From positions 558,001 through 622,000 of the forward strand of contig QUOL01000002.1 of NCBI GenBank assembly GCA_009761415.1: a stretch of 64,000 nucleotides of DNA, read 5' to 3'. Origin of the DNA: Sarcomyxa edulis. Its lineage: Eukaryota > Basidiomycota > Agaricomycetes > Agaricales > Mycenaceae. Both the position numbers and the translations under genes were made by a program. Positions 21,916 through 32,658 of the stretch are shown piece after piece. The first letter of the stretch is position 1, and every line of letters begins with the position of its first letter. The notes beneath the pieces are model-generated. The model was not told the DNA's origin, did no database searches, and saw only the letters and a program-made list of their open reading frames with translations.

Positions 21916-23939
21916 TCAAACACTGAGGAGAGCCACCATCTCAGCGGAGCGAGGAGTGATACAGCACCCAAAGTTGCGAAGATGTCTACATCATATGAAA
22001 GTATGTTAGTCTGTACATTGTCTTGCATAGAGGGAAGAAAGCATACGTTATAGCTCCTCCAGTGCTAAAATCAACCTTTGGCTCTATCTCCTTGCCAGTG
22101 GCGTCAATTTCCTTAGTGATATTAAATGCAGCGAGGGTATTCGAGATGTTTAAGAACAGAGAGAGTTCTGCAAGATGTGCGCCTAAGTTTTCATTATCAT
22201 CAGCTTTCAGAGATGAGAAATAGGATTCCCGGAAATTTACCTGGACATGCACGACGACCGAATCCAAATACGAACTTCAAAGGGTTGACCTGCGGTGTTG
22301 GTCCGAGATGACGATTGGGATCAAAGACCGATGGGTCAGGGTACATCTCGCTGTCATGCAGAATAGCCCTGGTAGAGACTCGATCAATTAGAGAACCGCG
22401 CATGTGAGGATATCTCATACCAGATGTTGGCGATTACAGTAGCTCCCTTTGGAATCAGATGTCCCTCATATGTATCATCTTCAGTTACTCGATGTTGTAA
22501 ACCTACGGATGGAGAAATCAGTGAAAAGACCGTGGTTCGGCAACACTGTCAGACCTAGAGGAGCAACGGGACCCCAGCGGAGAACCTCTTTGACGACAGC
22601 AGCTACATATACCAAGGATTCTCGGTCATCGAGTGTTGGGAGCCGGCCTTTGCCTACGATGGCGTCGATCTCAGATTGAGCGCGTTTCTGCACCTCGGGA
22701 TGTGCCGACATGAGGAAGAAGAAGGAAGTCATCGCTGAGACAGTCTGTACGAGAGACGATACATATCATATGACTAAGCGAAGACGCGAAAGGACGACTC
22801 ACGGTATCTGCACCACCTGCATAGAGAGCTGTGCTACAAGACACAATGATGTCTTCCTGTTCTTCATCGATCACTTCATCTTCGGGATGAACATGTTTCG
22901 ATACGAACGACTCGACATAGTTTCCCGTTTTCTGAGAGGATCATCAGATCACGTTGAGGTATAGAGCAAGTGTTTCCATACGATTTGGCTTTTAGCCCAC
23001 AAAAAAGGGATATTCCTGATCCCGGCAACCTTCGAACGAATTTGCTGAGCCAACCGCTTGAACCCGGCACCGGGAAACCAATCAGGAATATAACGCACTG
23101 TCAACACACACACGTGTTAAACTCCAGCATATGCGAGACATGACACGGCCAAGACTACTCACGAATAGGGAGCGCATCGACAAGGAACGGGCCTTTCTGT
23201 CGGGCAGCCCCACCGAACCTGATGGCATCTTCGATCAGTTTGACAAAGCGGTCCTCGTCTTCGGATACGGTATATCCAAATGTAACATTGAGAATCAATG
23301 CACCAGCATTCCTCGAAAATAACATCTCCTCAGAATTTTGTGTCTCATATACGAAGGTAACGGGAACCACATAGTTCATCATTCATTGTTACGCTAAGGA
23401 GAGTTGAACAACCCTTGAAGGAATGTACGAGTCTCCTGCTCCTGGATAGGTCGATACGTCCGAACAGCACGAGGATTCAGTCCAGAGTGCAGTAGCTTTC
23501 TGTATATCTTGAAACGAGGGTGGTGACTGGAAATACTGAACACGCTCAGACCACTGCCTATGAGGGTATTGAATGGTGAGGTTTCAGGTCGGTCAGAATA
23601 TATGGCGGATCGAGATTCCAGGAGATCGAGAACAGCTTTCCCGGTATTTAGAATGATTGTCTTCTTACGAAAGATACGAATAAGTACGACGGGGCCTACA
23701 TAGACATATCAATGGACTGGTGAAGGTTGAAAATTAAGCGCTCACTGACCGTATGTCTCTGACCATTTGGCATATGTCTCCCACGGGTGGATTTTCGGTA
23801 GTTGATGCACGTTACCGTACCACCACCTAGGAGTCGGTCCAGGAGGTAGTGTAAGCTGGCGTGCCTTCGCAAGGTAAAGACGAGTTATGAGTATTGCGAT
23901 TGCAGTGAGGGCGACGGCGATGATGTCCAGCTGTTCCAT
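21916..23939 (-). pseudogene. decayed cytochrome P450, copy 2
   Basis: Same exon layout as copy 1 at homologous positions: 23750-23939, exon 2 from 23695 down, 23163-23311, 22982-23097, 22803-22931, 22555-22744, 22421-22502, 22241-22368, 22047-22182 and 21916-21986; exon lengths match copy 1 except exons 2 and 10. Three lesions are visible. Exon 2 meets an in-frame TAG at 23394-23396 (after about 163 residues). The segment that should hold the end of exon 2 and its splice donor is replaced by unrelated sequence (about 23312-23393). The last exon has one extra base, shifting the frame before the natural stop. The haem loop [10 protein letters not shown] is otherwise intact. Splicing from an earlier cryptic donor could skip the damage but would delete about 13 residues, so a partly functional product cannot be excluded. 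Confidence 0.8.
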
Positions 23940-24170
23940 CTTTGAGAAGGTGAACACGAGTCCAATCTTTTATCAACTGCAGGCCGGAAGCCATGCGGCG
24001 ACGAAATCGAAATGACGGGCAGTTTCCACGAACACGGAACACGTCCGGGAATCGTTGCATGAACCGAAATAAGCTTCTGATTCAATCAGACGTAAACAGA
24101 AAGTTGTCGCTTCACAGTGATGTAAAGCAATGGAAAGAACTTCCTGAATATAATTAGTTTGACGCCTTTC

Positions 24171-24560
24171 TCAGTTCAGCATTTCCGAACTATCCGGTGC
24201 GCGAGTGGGGATATGACAACTGAATTTCTGGAGGTGTCTGAACACCCAATGTGCCCAGCTGAGTCACAACTGCACGAATCCCGGAAAAAAGTGTGAAAGA
24301 TGCAGTCATCCCAACGCCTTCCTCGCTGCAGCATCTCCGGACCTTCCGGTGATACGACAACCGGTATTCTGGAGGTGTCTGCACGAAAGGAAAAGAGGGT
24401 AAGATGGATGCACAGTTTTCACATGCCAGCCACACAAGTGTACGAAGCGAAGGAAGATTTACAACAAAATATACAGTCATCTCGACTTCTTCCTCAATTC
24501 AGCATCTCCGAGCTTTCCGGTGAACGAGTGGTAATACGACAACCGAAATTCTGGAGGTGT
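24171..24560 (-). repeat. three tandem copies of the P450 copy 3 last exon
   Basis: The last exon of the P450 gene (24494-24560) recurs downstream at about 24322-24378 and at 24171-24237. Each copy is preceded by a CAG acceptor and shares the pattern from the ACACCTCCAGAA word onward. The farthest copy is the same length (67 bp) and keeps an open frame ending in a stop. The middle copy has an 11-bp deletion and a changed stop. Part of the preceding intron (AAAGGAAAAGAGGGTAAGATG) is also repeated between the first and middle copies, about 182 bp apart. Confidence 0.75.
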
Positions 24561-26528
24561 CTGAACGAAAGGAAAAGAGGGTAAGATGAATGCACAGTTT
24601 TGGGCAACATCGTGAGTGACCAACGTAGTGACACCAGTACTGAAATCCAGATTGGGTTCGATGTCCTTGCCATCTTTGTCGACTTCCTTCGAGATATTGA
24701 ATACCGCGAGGACGTTTGCGATATTCAAAAAGAGCGAGATCTCAGCGAAGTGTGCTCCTGAATGAGGGAAGGAAGTATTTGGTTCAATATTACAGGACGT
24801 TGGACAGTACCTGGGCAAGCTCGACGGCCAAATCCAAAAACGAATTTTAAAGGATCCGTTTGTGGTGTCTCGCCAAGATGTCGATCGGGGTTGAAGACTG
24901 TAGGGTCAGGATAAAGGTTGCTGTCGTGCATGATAGCCCTACAACCACTGTGAGAAAAAATTTGTTTTGAACATAGAGAGAAATATGAACACGGACCAAA
25001 TATTTGCTATGACGGTGGTATTCTTCGGGATCACAAAGTTCTCGTAAGTATCGTCTTCTATCAGATGATGTCGTAGGCCTTTGAATAGATGAGTTACCAT
25101 TGGATGCGTTGTAACCAGAATCAACACCCTTGATATACTTACCAAGAGGAGCAACGGGAGCCCACCGGAAAATCTCCTTGATAAGTGCAGCAACGTAGAC
25201 CAACGATGCTCGATCGTCGATTGTTGGGAGCCGACTCCTGCCTACGATGCTATCTATCTCGGACTGAGCGCGTTTTTGGATCGCAGGGTAGACCGACATG
25301 AGATAGAAGAATGAGGTCATGGCAGAAACCGTCTAGGCACGAGCGGGCTTCTGGTTAAAAATCGAGACGTTCATTTCCGGGTTAGACTCACAGTATCCGC
25401 CCCACCAACATAAAGTGCAGCGCTACACCATTTGAGAATATCCTGTTCTTCTCGATCTAGTAGTCTACCGTCCTCAGGGCGCATGTAGTTGGATACGAAA
25501 GACTCGATATAGTTCCCACTTTCCTGTGACATCAAGCATCAACATACGCAAGGATACGAAGCACGTCTGGACATACAATTTGTTTCTTGGCCCAAACGAA
25601 GGGCATGTCCTCGGTGTCAAAGATCTTCTTTCCTTCGACTCTAAGTACTCGCTTGACTCGGGAGCCAGGGACCCACTCCGGCACATACCGCACTGATAAG
25701 TTTACTGGGATTAGTTTCTCGCGACGTCTTTGCAGAAGGAGATAAACCCACATATAGGGAATATGTCCACAAGCCAAGGCCCACTTTGTACCAACTGAGC
25801 ACTAATACGGAAAGCTTCCTCGATCCTAGTAACGAAAGCGTCGTCATGTTCGGATACCGTATATCCGTAGGTAACCTTGAGAATAAGCGCTCCGGCATTT
25901 CTATGGTTCCCAATCAGCGCGTATATACATATGAGCATGAAAATCCAGCCACCTTCTGATGTGTGCGACAAATTTGTCTGGTGTCTCGAGCAACCCTCTA
26001 AGAATTGTCATCGTTTCTTGCTCCTGGATTGGCCTGTAAGTCTGTACCGCGCGAGGGTTTAAGCCAGAGTTCAAGAGTTTCCTATATCTCTTGAAACGAG
26101 GATGAAGGAACGAGATGTTGAAGACCGACATGTGCCGTCCTAAAAGGACGGTGAGGTTGGGATTGGGAGGTCTATCAGAGTAGATGGATGAACGGGATTC
26201 TAATAGATCTAGGGCGGCTTTCCCTGTGTTCAAGATGATAGTCTTCTTACGAAACATATATATGAGGAATATAGGGCCTGCGTGGATAGAAGTTGTAGGT
26301 TGATCTCATGATGATAAGAACGACATACATACCATGGATTTCTGACCACTTGGCAAACGTTAGCCACGGTCGAGTCCTTGGAATCTCGTGTACGTTCCCA
26401 TAGAAAAAACTAGGAGATGGACCTGGAGGAAGAGGAAGATGGGATCTAGAGAATCGGGAAACAAAGAGGATTGTGAGTATGATCAAGATAGTGGTTATTC
26501 CGATAGTTGATATCATCGGTAAGTCCAT
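24494..26528 (-). CDS. cytochrome P450 monooxygenase, copy 3, 505 aa
   Basis: Third member of the tandem P450 array. Exons: 26333-26528, 25953-26277, 25752-25900, 25577-25692, 25392-25523, 25143-25332, 24997-25078, 24811-24938, 24625-24757 and 24494-24560. Seven of ten have exactly the same length as in copy 1. N-terminal anchor 1-27, LPLPPGPSP hinge, GGADT oxygen-binding helix, E-I-F-R in the K helix, haem loop [10 protein letters not shown]. Family as for copy 1; substrate unknown. It is more diverged than copies 1 and 2 are from each other. Two extra copies of its last exon lie downstream and could serve as alternative ends. It is divergent from the NDUFAF3-like gene, with only 170 bp between starts. 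Confidence 0.9.
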
Positions 26529-26698
26529 AATAAGGGTGCTGCTTCAATTAGTATATCGATAATATAACTGCAGTGTACCCAGTAAGATGCCTTGTATTAT
26601 ATTCAAAGACGGTGGTCGTTCGAGTCCAAGAGACGTGTGCCAATGAACTCCAACTTCAGCGGAATCAAAACGCGATTGTCTTTCTCCCCTCAACCGCC
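26529..26698. promoter_or_regulatory. compact bidirectional promoter
   Basis: Only 170 bp separate the ATG of the P450 copy 3 gene (-) from the ATG of the NDUFAF3-like gene (+), so both promoters must share this stretch. TATA-like words occur (GATAATATAA near 26558). Confidence 0.45.
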
Positions 26699-27375
26699 AT
26701 GTCCCTTAGAACGTTATGCCGCGTATCTCCACTTCAAACTCACTTGATACGCCATCCTGTATCCAGCCATCGACAGCTCGCCTCTCATTTCCACTCCGCG
26801 AGCACCCTTCGATCAGGTTTCACCAACATTCTCGCTGACGCCAGTCCACCCCCCGTCCAAGTCAGCTCTATTGGTTCCTCAGGTATCCAGCTTGCCGACG
26901 GTCTTCTGATTCCGTCTGGATGCATCTTCCTGGAAGGAAAAGTCCTTCTGTGGGACGTACCGCACCCGTCGCCCGATGCTCCTTGGACCGCCTTGACGAA
27001 AGAGCATATGGAAGTTTTCGAATTGGTAGTACCACGACCTGGTGAGCAGTCTGCGTAAATTTTTTGCATGGAGAATGTCAATGGCTGACGCGCATGGAAG
27101 AGGTTCTGCTGATAGGTACCGGGCAGCGGAATGTCCAACCGCCGCCATTTCTCCGACCGTATTTGAATCAACTTGGGATCACGCTTGATTGCATGGATAC
27201 AGTGCGTATGCGCACCTCTTCCCCAAAGGTTTCATTCTAATTTCTCTCTCTGAAACAGCGAAACGCATGCGCGACATATAACCTTCTCGCTGAAGAAGGC
27301 CGACGTGTTGCCGCTGCCTTGTTGCCCTTGACTCCTCACACATGGCAAAAGTCGTCTCGTTCCCCACGGGCGTGA
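26699..27375 (+). CDS. NDUFAF3-like mitochondrial complex I assembly factor, 186 aa
   Basis: NDUFAF3 (DUF498/Mth938-domain) helps build mitochondrial complex I with NDUFAF4. Three exons: 26699-27041, 27101-27201 and 27259-27375, joined in phase. Residues 1-40 are Arg/Ser/His rich without acidic residues, as in a mitochondrial presequence. The domain follows, with FTNIL, GIQLADGLLIPSG, VLLWDVP, ELVVPRPEVLLIGTG and the C-terminal RNACATYNLLAEEGRRVAAALLPL (here shown only as a family match across two exons). Length fits the family. The ATG at 26699 gives the best presequence; the open frame extends further upstream. Confidence 0.93.
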
Positions 27376-28172
27376 TTCTGAATCCTGATCTGCGTCTTGT
27401 GAATACTCCGGGGCGGATTCGAGAATAGGTATTGATCCGGATCGCCTGTATTGATGTAGACAAGTTGATGTACTGTCGAAATCTGCTCGTATACCCTACA
27501 TACCTACTGGAATACCCATCCGGCTCCTCTCAGCCTTGTTACTGGCTCGGAGTGGTTGCTGGTCGCTGAGTGGCTGGGCTTATCTGATAAGATACTGACA
27601 TTCCCAAGATATTCCGTTAACAATTATGTAACGTATTTCAAATTTAATAAAAAATGACAGCCCTTCCCGCCCCACCCTTCTCGTTTCCGAGTTCTCTAGT
27701 CTTTGGGCGGCTGCATCGCCGTTCTTCGAGAGGATTTCATACCAGTCTTTTAGCTGTGTTGAAGCCAACGCTATCCTCCTAAAATACGGCGCAATGTCTT
27801 GGCGACACGGAACATGTGGCAGATCCGGTATCCGCATTTGTAGTCGTGGGTAACGTGAGGCTCTGGCCTCGAGCTCCACTACAAATCCTCCGGTCCATGG
27901 ATCGCAATTGGTTGTCCACTGGCCCCCTTCACATGTAATAAAAAAGGCCTCTTGATGTTTGTTGACTGCGATCCCAATCCACGCAAACTTTCACCCTCCT
28001 TTTTCTTTTTTCTTTCTAGCGTCGTCGACGAGCAAGGTCGGTACTGTTGTATGTTTGTTTTTCCAAGTGACGAGCTTATATGTTTTTTTTTGATCAGAGG
28101 CCTCTATACACCCTCTGTCGAGTCACGACTGACGAACGATTTTTTTTATCTTTATTTTTCATCGATTCCAAC
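27376..28172. other. intergenic upstream of F-box gene
   Basis: About 800 bp. A frame at 27580-27879 (-) is not supported. T-rich tracts (runs of T near 28000 and 28080-28155) lie just upstream of the next start, as is common in fungal promoters. Confidence 0.4.
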
Positions 28173-30191
28173 ATGACATCCTTAGATGCCCCATCGACAA
28201 ACATCGTCGACCCTGATACCACTCCTATTCCCTGTCCCACATCAATATCCTCGATACCACCCGAAATTTTGGGCGAAATCTTCTACCACTGCACATCTAT
28301 ATCCCCTGACGCACCCATTATACTAGATGCTGTCTGTCATACATGGCGTCAGGTCGTGTGCAGGACTCCTATGATGTGGACTAGGCTGAAGTTGTCCATC
28401 TCTGCACCGCCCCAATCTACCCCCAACTCGCATGCCACTACCGTACTCAAGAGAGGCGGGAACAACATGTCCAAAAAAGCAGAGCTATGGTTCGCAATGT
28501 CCGGGGTTTGTCACGTCGACGTATACGTTGATATATTCAGAGCGCAAACTTTCCACATGTCACCGTTCATGGCTTTACTCGGCATTTCTTCCCCTCCCAT
28601 CGCCCCCTCAATGGAGGCAGATATCGTAGCTGCGAACCCTTGGCACCAACCCCTCACATCCCTCCTCCGCCTCCATGCAAACCGCATCAAAGCGTTGGCC
28701 CTCCGATCTCCCTCCGAGGCTTTACAAATCGAGTTCTTTGCGGCGCTATATTTCCATGACGAACCGCTGGTACCCCCGGTAGAACATCAAACTTCTCCTT
28801 CTGAGGCTGGTTCTCAGGTCGTTGAAGCCTCCACCCCGGCCCTCGAAAGTCTGAAGTTGCATGTCACATGCGACAAATACCCGCCAAATCCAGCACCGTT
28901 GCCTTTTCCCCTCCTTCCGACCGAAGTCGGGTCTCACCTTCCCCCGTTCCCGTATTTGACGTCCATGACACTAACGAATGTCGCCATCCCATCCCCATGG
29001 CCCTTGCTGGCGCTGGCTCCTTCACTTTTTGACCCGTCCGGAGATGTATTGACATCGTCATTGAAATACTTGTCCATCCTTCGTCCTCTACGCGCCCCGC
29101 CGCTTTCCTCCCGGGACATTCTCGCCATCGTACGCGCCTCTCCCAGTCTGATCAAATTAGATGTTAGATGCCGGATTTTAGAAGTCGCGCAACTCGTCTA
29201 CACACCAATCCCCATTCTCCACCACCCCGCGTCCCCAGTACCCACACCGCCCACATCACCAAACTCCCCTAGCCCCGCATCTCCCATGACTTTTATGACC
29301 CCCGTTCCCGAGACTAAAGCCGAGGAAAACGATACTCCGACCATCCCGCTATCTTCGTTGACACATCTCACCATCCACACCAATCACGTCTTCTCCCTCC
29401 TATCTCCTCTCCATCTGCCTTCTCTCCACACCCTTCACATCGTTGATTTCGACGGTAGACAGGCAGGACCAGGATTCAACAACACGGGGACGAGAACCGG
29501 CACCGCTGATGCCGTGAAGAACGTCCTGATGCGCACGCCCATGCCCAGGATCAAAGACGTCAGCCTCATTGGGGTTGGTTTCGGGTTCGAGGGGATGGGC
29601 GAGTGTACATGGGAGTGGTGTTTCAAGCGGATGATGTGGGTTGAGAATATGAAGTTGGAACGGTGTATCTCGTTGGATGAGGAGGAGCTGGACGGGGCTG
29701 TTGGTGTTATGGATCTCTTGGCTGGATCTGGTCATCGTGGCCAATACTCTGCGGAGAAGATCTGCCCGAGGATGACGCATTTGTCGTTGGCTCTTTCGAC
29801 GGTGACAGCGCATCAACCGGCAGAGTTCCAGAAGGAGATGGACGCAATCGAGAGGCTTAGAGAACGTAGAAGGGATGTGAAGATGGAGGTGGGGATGCGG
29901 GGATGTCCTCACTTGTACCACGCTCATGAGACCGGTCTCGGTCTAGGGCATGTGGATATCGTGCACGATAAAAAGGCCGAAGAAGAAAAAGCAAAGGAAC
30001 CTTTGCGTCTCCCTCTGCCCATCCGTGCTGAAGCGAGCGATGTTGCTACCACCAGCGCCGTCCTTCCAAGACGAGGATTCGGATTCGGATCTGGATCGCG
30101 GCGAAAGGGTGCAGCTGTGATCCGACCAAAGGTGGAAAAAAAGATCGTGGTATCTGTTATAGGCGGGGATGAGGACCCTGCTTCTTGGTGA
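28173..30191 (+). CDS. F-box-like protein, 672 aa
   Basis: Intronless. Residues about 27-75 hold an F-box-like motif (SSIPPEILGEIFYHC, then LDAVCHTWRQVV and MMWTRL), which recruits SCF ubiquitin ligases through Skp1. The remainder is a divergent Leu-rich region with repeated SL-x-x-L-x-I patterns, consistent with an irregular LRR-type substrate-binding domain, typical of the large F-box families of Agaricomycetes. The last 60 residues are Gly/Arg rich. The ATG at 28173 directly precedes the Ser/Thr/Pro-rich head; an upstream in-frame extension exists but lies in the T-rich leader. Confidence 0.8.
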   Translation: MTSLDAPSTNIVDPDTTPIPCPTSISSIPPEILGEIFYHCTSISPDAPIILDAVCHTWRQVVCRTPMMWTRLKLSISAPPQSTPNSHATTVLKRGGNNMSKKAELWFAMSGVCHVDVYVDIFRAQTFHMSPFMALLGISSPPIAPSMEADIVAANPWHQPLTSLLRLHANRIKALALRSPSEALQIEFFAALYFHDEPLVPPVEHQTSPSEAGSQVVEASTPALESLKLHVTCDKYPPNPAPLPFPLLPTEVGSHLPPFPYLTSMTLTNVAIPSPWPLLALAPSLFDPSGDVLTSSLKYLSILRPLRAPPLSSRDILAIVRASPSLIKLDVRCRILEVAQLVYTPIPILHHPASPVPTPPTSPNSPSPASPMTFMTPVPETKAEENDTPTIPLSSLTHLTIHTNHVFSLLSPLHLPSLHTLHIVDFDGRQAGPGFNNTGTRTGTADAVKNVLMRTPMPRIKDVSLIGVGFGFEGMGECTWEWCFKRMMWVENMKLERCISLDEEELDGAVGVMDLLAGSGHRGQYSAEKICPRMTHLSLALSTVTAHQPAEFQKEMDAIERLRERRRDVKMEVGMRGCPHLYHAHETGLGLGHVDIVHDKKAEEEKAKEPLRLPLPIRAEASDVATTSAVLPRRGFGFGSGSRRKGAAVIRPKVEKKIVVSVIGGDEDPASW

Positions 30192-30731
30192 TTATCGGAT
30201 AGTCAACCAGCATAACTTTCAAGGTTTTTGACTGACAACTTTCGTTGATCTCTTTTTCTTTCTTTCTTTTTTGGGCTACACGAGTAGGATCGTTTATACC
30301 TACTCACTCATTTACACTTTATTTACATGGTCATCGGTATTGGACAGCACGTTCTACATTGGAGAGTGGACTAATATATACGATTTCTTACACCGTCCCG
30401 CCAACCAGCGAGTTCGATATGAAGAATTTCACAAAAAGTTACATAACGCCTGCTCGCGGCTGTGTCCTGCAGTTGTGTATGTTTTATCTAGAGCCCTTTG
30501 CCTTCTGCAGTTGGCGCCCAATCAATGACTTGGATTTTGCCAACCGATCTTCGAACATCGATGAATATCCCGGAGCCGTGCAGGCCTGAACCTTGAACTG
30601 GCACTGAAGAAGAACAACCAATCAACTAAGTATGTGAGTATATATTGTCACCCGAAGCAGACAACCTCAATCGAAAACGATCTCGCTGACCGTAGAAACT
30701 TTACCTGGACCTGCTTCAACATCCAAAACCT
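30192..30731. other. intergenic, no gene seen
   Basis: About 540 bp between the F-box gene and family member A. Overlapping frames at 30245-30589 look non-coding. Confidence 0.4.
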
Positions 30732-32212
30732 ATGGCTCCCGTGATTTGGCCAGGCGACTCCGATGCGGCGTCAGAAACCCCTACAGATCGTTTGGAGCGA
30801 ATGCTCTTGTACCTACAGGATCCATCTATCGAGTGCGTCGCCTTTGAACGTTGAGCTTATTGCCATGTTTTGATGGCATCGATTGTTTAGAATATCTGCA
30901 TACCCAGAGCGCGCGATCTATTGGATGCAAACGCGCAATATACATGTCGTCAAAGGGAAATTGCACTATCATCACGTTCCTTCCGAAGTCGACGCTTCTG
31001 TGCTTCTTATGCTTAGCGTCAAACGACCAAAAGCGTTGAAGAATCCAGTAAGGATCCAAACCTTTCAAAAGACCACTATCCTGATGTTTGCAATCTCTAG
31101 GCCTCTATTCGAGCGCTTCTCTCGACGTACAAACCGAACGTTGTCGAAAAGTACAAGCGACTTTTCGACTCTTTGAAATTTGAGACCGGTGCTTTGGCTA
31201 ACAGCGGATGGGACTCAGCAGACATGGACTCGGCACCAGCTGACGACGACACCCTGTTGAGATATGTCTGCCGTGCATTCGATCTATGGTTTAAAGTCAA
31301 AGAGCGTAGACTACCCCCTAATTCATGGCCCATCGTCTACGATGCTTTTTTCGAATCCTTCTGGGAGGAAGAGATGACAGCTACGAAAGATCTATCCCTA
31401 ACGTGGGTACCAAAGATTGATTTCTCGTGTTATGTTGAACTTACAACATTCACAGCTATTCTCCCATCTGGGCATTGCACGACCGTCGACCAGAAATCTC
31501 TGATCCTCCCTTGGATCGCTCATATGAACAGTTCTGCATCAAACCGGATGTTGTCTTCAGTGTCAACGTTATGGGATTTGACTTCGAAGACGCCCAGGCC
31601 ACACCTGGTCTATCTGGCAATCTACGAGACATTATGTCCTACGCCGGCCCCGAGTTGTCTCTTGAATCCGGGCGGGAATTCGTACCGAGCATGGCGTTCG
31701 ATATTCCGATACTGATTGTTGAACATGTCAAGACTCTGGGGCATACGTACACGGGCGAAACCGAAGTAAGAATTGGTGTCGAGCAGCACGAAGCGCACCT
31801 CGCTATGGCCATGATGTCAGCTGCTGGCCTCTACAAAACAATCGGAATTCGATCGCCTGTCTTCGGACTGCTCGTCAATAGGTTCAGGATCAGTGTTTAC
31901 GTACACTTTGTTCCAACTGAAACTGAGAGTGATCTTTATGAGAATATCCCGGTATGTTACTCACCGCCTCGCGAAGCCTTATTCGATCTTCAGTACGGGC
32001 TTCACGTCATTCGGTTTCGGATCTTCCTACAGAATGTGATCGAATACGCTGCGGTTTTACGCCCAGCTGTGGACGACGCCAAACCAGCACTACTCAAAGC
32101 GCTTGCAGATGGAACTTATCATCACTGGAAACTTCAAGAACTTCCTGATCGTCCTCCATCGCCTATCGATCCTCCATCTATCTCTGATTGGAGTCGAAAA
32201 GTTGAAGCTTAA
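30732..32212 (+). CDS. expanded unknown family, member A, 438 aa
   Basis: Member of a family present here five times in full (A 30732, B 34629, C 38452, D 46199, E 49496), with a divergent relative at 36394. Exons: 30732-30832, 30891-31047, 31101-31402 and 31456-32212. No signal peptide or membrane segment. Conserved blocks: FFESFWEEE (about residue 170), KPDVVFS (Asp218), LIVEHVK (Glu276), HLAMAMMSAAGLYK, PVFGLLVN and, at the end, TYHHWKLQELPDRPPSPIDPPS. The Asp...Glu spacing and beta-helix pattern recall PD-(D/E)XK nuclease folds, but the usual E-x-K lysine is not in place. The last intron present in member D is here shortened and translated in frame. The function is unknown. Confidence 0.8.
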
Positions 32213-32658
32213 CGGTCCTATTGCGATCTCAACTATGCATTGCTTTACCTACCTACGAAGAAGTTGAGCATCTGTACTTGTAATCATTCGAAGGTTTGAG
32301 ACCTACATCCTTTCTTATTCTACCAATTGCAAGTATCTGCATCATACCAATATTATCGCATGTTTATATGCACCCTCATTTGTGCTTGCTCCAGAAGCCT
32401 TTGCCTCCGGTCATCACAAAGCACCGTGAGTCCGTGCCTCAACCGTGACTGCAACTTCACTCCAAAATCTGGTGGACCAAGGTCCAACGTTGAACACAAC
32501 TCGAAATCACTTCGTTGAACTACGTCGAGCAGATTTATTTGAGGTGTTGACTTCTTACTCGACAAGTCCGCCGAGATCCAGATAACGCTATCAATAGTAA
32601 GTACACGTCAAATGCCTCTCCCAAGCAGGGGTCTAAATGCATCCCCACGTAGATCGCA
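32213..32658. other. intergenic, no gene seen
   Basis: About 450 bp between family member A and an F-box gene. The first 60 bp still resemble the 3' coding extension of family member D. Confidence 0.4.

Noticed and set aside
28746..29927. Several open frames on - inside the F-box gene
   Set aside because: Antisense shadows of a GC-rich coding exon.
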